Positions 16,076 to 22,944 are shown, counted from the stretch's first letter. The stretch: DNA of 35,027 nt from Clostridia bacterium (GCA_017504945.1 JAFVQJ010000024.1:1-35027); one strand, 5' to 3'. A program made the numbers and translations. The notes: a model not told the origin generated them from the letters alone.

Positions 16076-16867
16076 TTACGAGAGAACTTCCTTGTTGCCG
16101 TTTATATAGTAGTCTATTGCTTCTTTGCGGATATTTAAATAAGCACTATAAGCTCTTCTATCATCTTCACCGTAATAATCAATAGGCGTCGGCTCTTTAT
16201 CTATACAAATAGTAGCGTTGTCATAATACCACGCATGGAAATATACCGCATTATCATTAAATATATCGATATTTTTAAAACTGATAATAATATAACTATA
16301 TTCTTTTTCCAAAAACATTTCTTTGTAATATTTTTGATCTGTTGCGCCCGAAGGCAATAAATCGCCTATCTTTAAATCATATTTTTCAACCAGTCCCGGT
16401 ATTTTAGAAAACAATTCTTCATTTAAATAAACATAGCTTTCATGTAAAGTTATAATATCATTTTCCTTTATTTCCGGATCAGTCGAATAGTATAGTTCTT
16501 CTATTTGCACCGGGGTCATCATCCCCGAATAGATTATCCGTTCCTTTTCATCCTCCGGATCTAAAAAATCAACCATTTCTACAGCTCGGTCATATATATC
16601 GTATACTGTGCTGTTTCCCGCAACCTTGCCTTTGAAAATCAAAAGCTCTGATCCATTTTCTTCACTTTCTTGGCAACGATCAAGTAATTGATTGAGGGTT
16701 ACAGGTTGTTCGCGACCAACCGAGCTTTGAGCACCGTTTTCTGAAAAAGGTATCAAAACAAATCTCATATCACTGCTGTAGCTGAATTCGGTTGAATTCG
16801 ACGTGCAAGAGCAAAACGCAAGCAACAGCATAATTGCAGAAAGAACTATTGAAACTGTTTTTTTCAT
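16076..16867 (-). CDS. Tandem lipoprotein paralogue, copy 1 (type B)
   Basis: A 263-residue predicted lipoprotein and the first gene of the tandem set. I start it at the ATG at 16867, which has GGAGG 7 nt upstream, and not at an in-frame codon 57 nt earlier. It has a type-B signal peptide (MKKTVSIVLSAIMLLLAFCS) and CTSNSTEFSY after it. The core blocks are TPVQIEELYYSTDPEI, ENDIITLHESYVYL, GLVEKYDLKIGDLLP and YKEMFLEKEYSYIII. The end is EPTPIDYYGEDDRRAY and YYINGNKEVLS. Of the four copies it diverges most in the EPxPxDYYG region. The function is not recognised. A predicted promoter lies about 50 nt upstream. Confidence 0.8.
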   Translation of the reverse strand: MKKTVSIVLSAIMLLLAFCSCTSNSTEFSYSSDMRFVLIPFSENGAQSSVGREQPVTLNQLLDRCQESEENGSELLIFKGKVAGNSTVYDIYDRAVEMVDFLDPEDEKERIIYSGMMTPVQIEELYYSTDPEIKENDIITLHESYVYLNEELFSKIPGLVEKYDLKIGDLLPSGATDQKYYKEMFLEKEYSYIIISFKNIDIFNDNAVYFHAWYYDNATICIDKEPTPIDYYGEDDRRAYSAYLNIRKEAIDYYINGNKEVLS

Positions 16868-16914
16868 TGGTTTTCCTCCTTTTTCAAAAATTTGAGGAAA
16901 ATTTCCCCGTTTCC

Positions 16915-16943
16915 GTTGTAGCAAATCACCCTCTGTTCGTCAA
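16915..16943 (-). promoter_or_regulatory. Predicted promoter of the lipoprotein operon
   Basis: The minus strand has TTGACG (16943-16938), a 17-nt spacer and TACAAC (16920-16915). The start would be near 16908, about 40 nt before the first lipoprotein ATG. The -10 is weak. The remaining intergenic DNA up to the ackA terminator (16944-17046) shows nothing else I can name. Confidence 0.4.
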
Positions 16944-17046
16944 GAAATTTACATCGACAGATAAATAGCTTTGACTCCGTTTAATCGGGATTTTTAATCC
17001 TCTACCTATAAAACGCATAAGACGGCAAAAAGCTGACAATGTTTTT

Positions 17047-17079
17047 AAAAAAATTTTCCCCGCCTCAAATGAGGCGGGG
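17047..17079 (-). terminator. Terminator of ackA
   Basis: A 9-bp stem CCCCGCCTC/GAGGCGGGG (17058-17079, loop AAAT) is followed on the minus strand by AAAATTTTTTT. It is 24 nt after the ackA stop codon and has the same stem as the terminator at 13612-13633. Confidence 0.8.
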
Positions 17080-17102
17080 TGTGTCTGTCGGTTCTTTTTA
17101 AA

Positions 17103-18305
17103 TTAAAGAGCGGAAACGATGCGAAGAGTATCTCTTGCAATAGCAAGCTCCTCGTTGGTGGGAATAAGGAATACCTTAACCCTGGAATCGGGAGTGGAGA
17201 TCTCTGCTTCCTTTCTGTTGGAAACGGAGTTTATCGCTCTATCGACCTTTACGCCGAGGAATCCGAGTCCTTCAACGGTGGCAACGCGAAGCTCGGTGTC
17301 GTTCTCGCCGATGCCTGCGGTAAATACGATAGCGTCGATACCGCCCATAGCGGCAGCGTATGCGCCGATGTATTTGGTTATCTGATAATACTGGCAGTCG
17401 AGGGTAAGAGTTGCTCTCTCGTCGCCCTTCGCTCTTGCGTCAACGAGGTCGCGCGAGTCGGACGAAATGCCCGAAAGACCGAGGTAACCGCATTTCTTGT
17501 TGAGGAAATCGCTCATCTGAGAGGGAGTAAGACCCTCCTTCTCTGCGATGTAGGTTACAACGCTGGGATCGATATCGCCCGAGCGGGTACCCATAATGAT
17601 GCCGCCCAAGGGGGTAAGACCCATAGAGGTATCAACGCACTTGCCGCCGTCGACAGCGCAGATGGAAGCGCCGTTTCCGAGGTGGCAGGTAACTATCTTA
17701 AGATCCTTTATATCCTTGCCCATAAGCTCTGCGCAGCGGTTTGCAACGAACTTGTGCGAGGTGCCGTGGAAGCCGTAGCGACGGATATGGTATTTCTCAT
17801 AATACTCGTAGGGTACGCCGAACATATAAGCCTTTGCGGGCATGGTCTGATGGAAGGCGGTGTCGAAAACGACGACCTGGGGAACAGCGTCGCCCAAAAC
17901 CTTCTTACATGCGCGAAGACCGAGAACGTGAGCCGCATTGTGAAGGGGAGCAAGATATGCTATCTTCTCGATGTTGTCGATAACCTCGTCGGTAACGATA
18001 ACGCTCTCGGAATAAAGCTCTGCACCCTGAACTATTCTGTGGCCTACTGCCTTTATCTCGGAAACGTCCTTAATAACGCCGATCTTTTCATCGGTGATCA
18101 TAGAGATGGTCTTTTCAAAAGCTTCGGTGTGGGTGGGGAAGGGACAATCCTCTTCAATAACGGTGCCGTCGGCAAGCTTGTGGACGATATTGCCCGCCAT
18201 ACCGATTCTCTCACAAATACCCTTTGTGAGAACGTGCTCGTTCTCCATATCGATAAGCTGATACTTAAGAGAAGAGCTTCCTGCGTTGATAACAAGTATT
18301 TTCAT
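17103..18305 (-). CDS. ackA: Acetate kinase
   Basis: A 400-residue ASKHA-fold kinase that makes ATP and acetate from acetyl phosphate (reversible), the last step of acetate fermentation. It has the signatures ILVINAGSSSLKYQLID at the N-terminus, RRYGFHGTSHKFV, VTCHLGNGASICAV, TPLGGIIMGTRSGDIDP and FTAGIGEND. The length is typical. A strong GGAGG lies before the ATG. The usual partner pta is not adjacent. It is divergent from tmcAL, and the two predicted promoters face each other. Confidence 0.98.
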   Translation of the reverse strand: MKILVINAGSSSLKYQLIDMENEHVLTKGICERIGMAGNIVHKLADGTVIEEDCPFPTHTEAFEKTISMITDEKIGVIKDVSEIKAVGHRIVQGAELYSESVIVTDEVIDNIEKIAYLAPLHNAAHVLGLRACKKVLGDAVPQVVVFDTAFHQTMPAKAYMFGVPYEYYEKYHIRRYGFHGTSHKFVANRCAELMGKDIKDLKIVTCHLGNGASICAVDGGKCVDTSMGLTPLGGIIMGTRSGDIDPSVVTYIAEKEGLTPSQMSDFLNKKCGYLGLSGISSDSRDLVDARAKGDERATLTLDCQYYQITKYIGAYAAAMGGIDAIVFTAGIGENDTELRVATVEGLGFLGVKVDRAINSVSNRKEAEISTPDSRVKVFLIPTNEELAIARDTLRIVSAL

Positions 18306-18325
18306 TAACTATTCCTCCGAAAAAG

Positions 18326-18354
18326 TTGATTTAATTTTCAAAATGAGTTATAAT
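18326..18354 (+). promoter_or_regulatory. Predicted tmcAL promoter, reading right
   Basis: The plus strand has TTGATT (18326-18331), a 17-nt spacer and a perfect TATAAT (18349-18354). The start would be near 18361, giving a leader of about 110 nt. It is located on the ackA side of the intergenic region and so faces the ackA promoter. Confidence 0.55.
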
Positions 18355-18393
18355 ATAACCGTAACGCAAACCGCAAACGGCCATAATATAAAT

Positions 18394-18422
18394 ATTATAA
18401 CTCTAAAGCAATAATATTTCAA
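18394..18422 (-). promoter_or_regulatory. Predicted ackA promoter, reading left
   Basis: The minus strand has TTGAAA (18422-18417), a 17-nt spacer and a perfect TATAAT (18399-18394). The start would be near 18387. Both -10 elements are embedded in a perfect 12-bp inverted repeat, GAGTTATAATAT (18345-18356) and its complement (18392-18403). Confidence 0.55.
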
Positions 18423-18472
18423 GATATTTTCGAGAAAAATGCCGAAATTTAAAGCAAAAGACGGGTGAAAAT

Positions 18473-19645
18473 ATGATATCGGGAATAATTGCCGAATTCG
18501 ATCCCTTCCACAACGGTCACGAATATGTAATTAAACGCGCAAAGGAGCTGTCCGACGCGGTAATAGTCTGCCTTTCGGGCAATCTCACACAGCGCGGCGA
18601 GCCCTCCTTTATTTCAAAGAGCAAAAGAGCCGAGTGTGCGATAAAGGCGGGAGCCGACCTCGTTATAGAGCTGCCCTCCTATTTTTCCTCGCAGTCTGCC
18701 GAGGGCTTTGCAAGAGCGGGGGTGTCGCTTCTTTACGCCGCAGGCGCAAATAACCTCGTATTCGGCTCGGAATGTGCCGATAAAGAGCTTCTTGAGCGTG
18801 CCGCATCGCTTACCGAGAGCCTGCTTGCGCAAATAAGAGAGGCACAGCGCGAGGGCGTCGGATTTGCCGCGGCAAGAGAAAGGGTCTTTTGCGAAAACGG
18901 CTTTGAAAAAGAGGCGGCAATCGTCTCAAGGGGCAACGATATCCTCGCCTGCGAATATATAAAGGCAATAAAGAAGCAAAAAATTTCAATGACCTTCTCT
19001 CCCGTTTTGCGTGAGCACGGGCGTGAAACGGTGTCAGAGGGCTTTGCACCGGCGTCGTTTATAAGAAAAGGAAAAACGGGAGCCTTTGCACCCTATATGC
19101 CAAGCTACTCCCACGAGATATTGAAGGAAGAAACGGAAAACGGCTTTATTGCCCGCCGTGAGCGCGCCGAGCGCGAGATACTCTATGCTCTTCGCATCGC
19201 GTCGGTCTCCGAGCTTTCCGAAATTGCCGAAATAAACGAGGGACTCGAATTTGCAATAAAAAAAGCTGCCGAAAAGGCAACGTCGCTTTCGGAGCTGTTT
19301 TCCCTTGTAGCCACCAAGCGCTACACCAACGGCAGACTTTCCCGCGCCGTATTAAACGCGGTGCTTTTAAAAAAGAGATCGAATAAGGACGAAAAGCCGC
19401 CCTATATCCGCGTGCTTGCCATCGGAGAAAGGGGAAGGGAGCTTTTAAGAAATATAAATGAAGGCGACTTACCCGTAATAGTGCGGTCGTCAGACGGAAA
19501 TAACCTCTCATCACTTGCTAAAAAGGTGTTTGATTACGAGGTAAAGAGCTATGAATTCCGAAGCCTCTGCTGTGAGAGATATACAGAGTACGGCGGAGAA
19601 TACCGCATAACCCCATATACCGAAAAAAATAAGAGCGGCAAATAA
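18473..19645 (+). CDS. tmcAL: tRNA-Met cytidine acetate ligase (TmcAL)
   Basis: A 390-residue enzyme that activates acetate with ATP and acetylates the wobble cytidine (ac4C34) of elongator tRNA-Met. The nucleotidyltransferase signature is at the N-terminus: GIIAEFDPFHNGHEYVIK (residues 3-20, HxGH type). Further family blocks are VIVCLSGNLTQRGEPSFI, SKRAECAIKAGADLVIELP, ILACEYIKAI and ASFIRKGKTG. The length is slightly below B. subtilis TmcAL (about 415). Its neighbour ackA also handles acetate. The last codons and stop lie within a repeat whose inverted copy is next to the asp23 gene at 21327-21372, so its C-terminus may have been altered by an insertion. Confidence 0.93.
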   Translation: MISGIIAEFDPFHNGHEYVIKRAKELSDAVIVCLSGNLTQRGEPSFISKSKRAECAIKAGADLVIELPSYFSSQSAEGFARAGVSLLYAAGANNLVFGSECADKELLERAASLTESLLAQIREAQREGVGFAAARERVFCENGFEKEAAIVSRGNDILACEYIKAIKKQKISMTFSPVLREHGRETVSEGFAPASFIRKGKTGAFAPYMPSYSHEILKEETENGFIARRERAEREILYALRIASVSELSEIAEINEGLEFAIKKAAEKATSLSELFSLVATKRYTNGRLSRAVLNAVLLKKRSNKDEKPPYIRVLAIGERGRELLRNINEGDLPVIVRSSDGNNLSSLAKKVFDYEVKSYEFRSLCCERYTEYGGEYRITPYTEKNKSGK

Positions 19646-19666
19646 AGGTACTTCTCATTAGGATGT
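19620..19666 (+). repeat. Left arm of an imperfect inverted repeat bounding the AraC/S23 interval
   Basis: It contains GAGCGGCAA, 8 nt, then ACTTCTCAT, then TAGGATGT, preceded by an A-rich CCGAAAA stretch. The reverse complement of 21327-21372 has the same two 9-mers at the same spacing and the same flanks with few changes. The arm overlaps the last codons and stop of tmcAL. Confidence 0.6.
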
Positions 19667-19670
19667 TTAT

Positions 19671-19710
19671 AAAAAGTTCCAGACAGAGATTTTTCTGTCT
19701 GGAACTTTTT
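19671..19710. terminator. Bidirectional terminator between tmcAL and the AraC/GyrI gene
   Basis: A perfect 17-bp stem (19671-19687 with 19694-19710), with A-run on one side and T-run on the other, works for both convergent genes. The stop codon of the AraC/GyrI gene begins one base later. Confidence 0.9.
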
Positions 19711-19711
19711 G

Positions 19712-20611
19712 TTATCTTGTTTTTTCTATAGGCAACCACAGTTCAACATAGCTGTTATCTTTGTAAATCCTATCGTAGTGGAACAGCGTAATTTCCGGGG
19801 CGTTTGCCAGTTGATATTCTGATTCAGTAAACCATTCTGTTATGGCACGCTTCCGTATCTCAAGATGTTCCTGTATGCTTGTCGCGCTACGCTCTGTCTC
19901 AACTATCAGATACTTTCTTTCAGGCACTTCTTGGATGGTTAACTTACTTGCGTTGTTTTCTCCAACAGTCTTTTCCAAGTGGTCAGTAAAGTAAGTAGGG
20001 ATAATTGTGCCAATTGAGAAATCATATCCTTCATCGTCAATGTTTGATACAACCGCATATTCTATAGAACAGTCACTTGCCATCCCTTGTAATGCATACC
20101 GCACAAACCGGGTGTTTCCACTTACCATAAAATCATGCTGTTGATGGTAACGATCAGACGGACTTCCTGAAAATCTCATAGAGCATCCCGTAATTACCAT
20201 TGATCCCTTTTCTTCAATTCTGTAATTCATAGTACAACCGCCTTCCAAAGAAAATTTCAGTACAAGGCGGGAATAGGATTTCAGCATACTTCCGTTATTG
20301 CGAGCTTGCGACGGCAATATACCGTGGAACTTACGAAATGCTTTTGCAAAGCTGTCCGGACTTTCATAGCCATACTTCAACGCAACGTCAATAACCTTTG
20401 CATCACTTGTTGCCAGCTCTGTACCTGAAAGCGACAGCCTGCGATTCCGGATATACTCACCGACGGTAAAACCACAAAGAATACTAAACACACGTTGAAA
20501 GTGATAGCTTGATGAAAAGCTCTGCGCTGCGACCTTCTCGTAATCAATCGTTTCTGTCAGATTGTCTTCGATATAGTCGATAGCGTTTTGCATCCCAACA
20601 ATCCAATCCAT
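19712..20611 (-). CDS. AraC-family regulator with GyrI-like effector domain
   Basis: A 299-residue transcription factor. An N-terminal AraC HTH domain (residues ~5-105) has AIDYIEDNLTETIDYEKVA, SSYHFQRVFSILCGFTVGEY and ALKYGYESPDSFAKAFRKFH. The C-terminal part (~130-295) is a GyrI/Rob-type effector-binding domain ending EITLFHYDRIYKDNSYVELW. This type senses small hydrophobic compounds and often controls efflux or stress genes, but no target gene is adjacent. The ATG at 20611 is chosen because GGAGGG lies 6-9 nt upstream; an in-frame extension of 39 residues lacks one. Base composition and codon choice look different from the housekeeping genes. It lies inside an inverted-repeat-bounded interval, which suggests transfer. 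Confidence 0.88.
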   Translation of the reverse strand: MDWIVGMQNAIDYIEDNLTETIDYEKVAAQSFSSSYHFQRVFSILCGFTVGEYIRNRRLSLSGTELATSDAKVIDVALKYGYESPDSFAKAFRKFHGILPSQARNNGSMLKSYSRLVLKFSLEGGCTMNYRIEEKGSMVITGCSMRFSGSPSDRYHQQHDFMVSGNTRFVRYALQGMASDCSIEYAVVSNIDDEGYDFSIGTIIPTYFTDHLEKTVGENNASKLTIQEVPERKYLIVETERSATSIQEHLEIRKRAITEWFTESEYQLANAPEITLFHYDRIYKDNSYVELWLPIEKTR

Positions 20612-20699
20612 ATTATCCCTCCTTGTCTGCCTATATTCTATCAAAAGGCGATTTTTATTTCCCGATATTTTGTGCCGAGTATAATCGGATAGAACCAGC

Positions 20700-20728
20700 A
20701 TCGCATTTGTATGCACAAATACTGTCAA
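20700..20728 (-). promoter_or_regulatory. Possible promoter/operator of the AraC/GyrI gene
   Basis: The minus strand has a perfect TTGACA (20728-20723). The region that would be the spacer is filled by a palindrome, ATTTGT-ATGC-ACAAAT (20705-20720). The -10 at 17-nt spacing (TGCGAT) is poor, so this could be an activated or autoregulated promoter. Tentative. Confidence 0.3.
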
Positions 20729-20745
20729 GGGCTAAGCCCAAACCC

Positions 20746-21096
20746 TTATTTAGATTTCATCGTTTTAAGTGATGAAATTAACATTCTGCGGATGGCACCG
20801 CAATCGTTTTGTAATGCTTTATAATTTTCTTCATTCATGCAATTTGTTTCAAATAGAAGTTCAAGCCAATATTCAGTTTCGTAGCATTCTTTTTGTGCTA
20901 TTTCAAGTTTAGAAATAAAATCCTTTGTTCCTTGTGCGTATTGTGCTTCGTGTAAATTAGCGCCGATTGAAGTAGCAGAACGAAGTAATTGGTTTATTAA
21001 AACTGATTCCTTACAATTTCCTTTCATATCACGGCAGAGAAAAACAACAGTTTTTGCAAATTCTTTTGCTTTATCTCGTAAAACACTATCAGCCAA
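20746..21096 (-). CDS. Four-helix-bundle protein of the S23/IVP family
   Basis: A 116-residue all-alpha protein of the family first described as ORFs in 23S rRNA intervening sequences, with the same fold as the Avd accessory proteins of diversity-generating retroelements. The family pattern is visible: KAKEFAKTVVFLC, then LINQLLRSATSIGANLHEA, then DFISKLEIAQKECYETEYWL, then ending RRMLISSLKTMKSK. I chose TTG at 21096, with GAGGTGAT just upstream, because that gives the normal family start and length; a longer frame adds 16 hydrophobic residues with no homology to the family. Its biochemical role is unknown. It is AT-rich and sits directly beside an array of short palindromes that begins 54 nt upstream of its start. 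No rRNA gene or reverse transcriptase is near. Confidence 0.88.
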   Translation of the reverse strand: MADSVLRDKAKEFAKTVVFLCRDMKGNCKESVLINQLLRSATSIGANLHEAQYAQGTKDFISKLEIAQKECYETEYWLELLFETNCMNEENYKALQNDCGAIRRMLISSLKTMKSK

Positions 21097-21149
21097 AGTT
21101 ATCACCTCTAAAATTATTATACATAAGAAATACTCGCCTTTCAAGTTTT

Positions 21150-21350
21150 ATTCCGACTTTGTCGGAGTGATATTATTGCCTTAAGGCAATAGTGTTATTG
21201 AAACCTTTCGGTTTCAGTGTTATTTTATTCGCCAAACTCGGCGTAGCCGAATATCACTATGCGAAGCATAATATAACTGCGAAGCAATATCACTCGCCAA
21301 ATATATTTGGCGAATAAAACTGCGAGACTTCCTTATGAGAAGTCTCGCTA
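21150..21350. repeat. Array of short palindromes with inverted linkers (array 1)
   Basis: Eight small hairpins lie in about 200 nt: 21152-21166 (TCCGAC/GTCGGA), 21174-21191 (perfect 18-bp palindrome), 21199-21216 (TGAAACC/GGTTTCA), 21230-21250 (CGGC-GTA-GCCG region), 21258-21270 (TATGC-GAA-GCATA), 21278-21286 (TGC-GAA-GCA), 21294-21313 (perfect 20-bp palindrome) and 21322-21348 (GCGAGACTT/AAGTCTCGC). They are separated by short linkers that read GTGATAT or GTGTTAT in the left half and ATATCAC or ATATAAC in the right half, so the whole array is itself roughly palindromic. It holds no gene. Confidence 0.75.
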
Positions 21351-21372
21351 ATTGCCGCTCTTTTCTTTTCGG
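21327..21372 (-). repeat. Right arm of the imperfect inverted repeat
   Basis: The reverse complement carries CCGAAAAGAAAA, GAGCGGCAA, 8 nt, ACTTCTCAT, AAGGAAGT, matching the arm at 19620-19666. It overlaps the last hairpin of the palindrome array and stops just short of the asp23 stop codon. Confidence 0.6.
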
Positions 21373-21374
21373 AT

Positions 21375-21755
21375 TTACTGCTGCTTGAATTTCGCGTCCT
21401 TCGCGAGAGTAATGCCAACTACGTTTACGTTAACCGCAAGAACGTTGATGCCGGTCATTGTCGAAACCGCCTGCTTAACGTTTAACTGAAGCTCGTTTGC
21501 GGTTTTGGGAATGGAAATGCCGAACTCAACCACTATAAACATATCGATAACTATGCCGTCGTCAAGATAATCTATCTTAACGCCGTTGCCGAGATTTTTC
21601 TTGGCAAACATAGCCTTTATATCGCTCGCGGCGAATTTGCCGGTAACGTTAGCGATACCGTCGGTCTCTTTAGCAGCATTTATAGCGATACCCGCAACGA
21701 CTTCGCGCGAGATCATAACGTTTACGTCTGTATTTTCAATTTGTAGCTTACCCAT
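21375..21755 (-). CDS. Asp23/Gls24 family envelope stress protein
   Basis: A 126-residue protein of the Asp23/Gls24/DUF322 family. It shows ISREVVAGIAINAAKETDGI near residue 15, a central VKIDYLDDGIVIDMFIVVEFG and the C-terminal NVKQAVSTMTGINVLAVNVNVVG. Members are abundant cytoplasmic or membrane-associated proteins linked to alkaline or envelope stress in Firmicutes. In Clostridia several paralogues are usual, and this one has the short form without a membrane anchor. It has a clear extended -10 promoter upstream and no operon partner, since the next gene is divergent. Confidence 0.93.
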   Translation of the reverse strand: MGKLQIENTDVNVMISREVVAGIAINAAKETDGIANVTGKFAASDIKAMFAKKNLGNGVKIDYLDDGIVIDMFIVVEFGISIPKTANELQLNVKQAVSTMTGINVLAVNVNVVGITLAKDAKFKQQ

Positions 21756-21790
21756 TAAGAATCTGTCCTTTCCGGATATTACTAAAGAAG

Positions 21791-21819
21791 ATTATAACAT
21801 AAAAAAACAAAAAGGTAAA
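21791..21819 (-). promoter_or_regulatory. Predicted promoter of the Asp23/Gls24 gene
   Basis: The minus strand has TTTACC (21819-21814), a 17-nt spacer and a perfect TATAAT (21796-21791) preceded by TGT (extended -10). The start would be near 21784, about 30 nt from the ATG. Confidence 0.65.
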
Positions 21820-21916
21820 GAGTTTTTGAAAATTTATAGTAAAGTAAATGTTAAAATGATAAAAAATGCAAAAAATTGCTGTAAAAAATTGCTTTTGTAA
21901 AAATATTGAAATACAC

Positions 21917-21944
21917 TTGAAATATATGAATTATTTGCTATAAT
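21917..21944 (+). promoter_or_regulatory. Predicted promoter of the AraC gene at 22068
   Basis: The plus strand has TTGAAA (21917-21922), a 16-nt spacer and a perfect TATAAT (21939-21944) with TGC just before it (extended -10). The leader would be about 115 nt, AT-rich, with no structure I recognise. The rest of 21756-22067 is AT-rich DNA without a gene. Confidence 0.6.
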
Positions 21945-22067
21945 AATAACAAAAAGATAATAAAACCGTTTTAAAATCGGAAAAACTAATTTGCAAAAAA
22001 GGTCAAAAATGCATAATATTGCTTTTTTTGAAAAGAAATGCAAAAAACGGAATGCGGCGGGATTTTA

Positions 22068-22943
22068 ATGAAACAGAACTGCAATACGTCAGTAACCGTA
22101 AAGGGCGAATGCTGCGTAAACAACCCAATATTTACCACGAGAATGCCTGTTTCGGTAACCGAAATAGGCCACTGCAAAGCAAACGGCGATTTCTTTCTCG
22201 AGCGAGAGGACGGCGGCTATTACACCCTCGTCATCACCGTTGCGGGCGAGGGCAAGCTTATTTATAAGACCGATAGCTTCAGCGTCAGCCGCAAAAGCGC
22301 CTTTTTGCTCGACACAAACTATTATCACCGCATCGAAACCGTGGGCGAAAACTGGGAGTTTTACTATTTCGACTTAAAGGGGCCCGCCATGGAAAACTAC
22401 ACTCTTCTTTGTGAGGAGATGGGCACGGTGGTGGGAATTCCCGAAAAGCAGGGCGAGCTGTTGCTCCTCGTTGAGCAGTGCGTAAAGCTCGTTAAGGAGA
22501 GAAAGCACTACCGCGATATCCAGCTCTCCTTAAACGTAACCGAGATGATAACCAAACTCCTGATGTCCAACATTAAGGATATGGAGATGTCGGTCTCCGA
22601 AAAGCATCAGATAGCCGAAAGAGCGGTAGAATATATAACCGAGCATTACGACAGAGAGATAGGCGTTGAAGAAATAGCGGGCTACGTTTCGCTCAGTAAA
22701 TACTATTTCATAAAGCTTTTCAAAAACTGCATTGGCGTAACCCCTTATGAATATCTTCTCCATATTCGCATAAACGCGGCGAAGGACCTTTTGCGAGAGA
22801 GCGATCTCACTCTTGAGGAGATAGCAATAAAGGCAGGCTTTGGCGATGCGGTGGGCTTTTCGCGAAGCTTCCGCCGATACGTGGGTCTTACTCCCATAGC
22901 CTTTCGCAAGGCGGCACTCGGATATAAAGGAAATACCGAATAA
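22068..22943 (+). CDS. AraC-family regulator with cupin-type sensor domain
   Basis: A 291-residue regulator. The N-terminal half looks like an AraC_binding cupin (GYYTLVITVAGEGKLIYKTD, SVSRKSAFLLDTNYYHRIE, ENWEFYYFDLKG). The C-terminal AraC HTH pair covers about residues 190-285, with GVEEIAGYVSLSKYYFIKLF, TPYEYLLHIRINAAKDLL and LEEIAIKAGFGDAVGFSRSF. This layout is typical of sugar-responsive activators. I start it at the ATG at 22068, which has GGCGGG before it; an in-frame ATG at 22038 is possible. No sugar operon is adjacent on the same strand, so the target is unknown. It is followed by its own terminator. Confidence 0.88.
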   Translation: MKQNCNTSVTVKGECCVNNPIFTTRMPVSVTEIGHCKANGDFFLEREDGGYYTLVITVAGEGKLIYKTDSFSVSRKSAFLLDTNYYHRIETVGENWEFYYFDLKGPAMENYTLLCEEMGTVVGIPEKQGELLLLVEQCVKLVKERKHYRDIQLSLNVTEMITKLLMSNIKDMEMSVSEKHQIAERAVEYITEHYDREIGVEEIAGYVSLSKYYFIKLFKNCIGVTPYEYLLHIRINAAKDLLRESDLTLEEIAIKAGFGDAVGFSRSFRRYVGLTPIAFRKAALGYKGNTE

Positions 22944-22944
22944 A

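Noticed and set aside
17079..18308. Plus-strand open frame of 409 codons opposite ackA
   Set aside because: It lies exactly antisense to a clear acetate kinase, has a composition of back-translated codons, no ribosome binding site and no family pattern.
21150..21350. CRISPR array
   Set aside because: The units are short palindromes of differing sequence with 6-9 nt linkers; there are no constant direct repeats with unique spacers, and no cas genes.
20746..21350. 23S rRNA intervening sequence or diversity-generating retroelement
   Set aside because: The four-helix-bundle gene fits both families, but no rRNA sequence, reverse transcriptase or template/variable repeat pair is present in the window.
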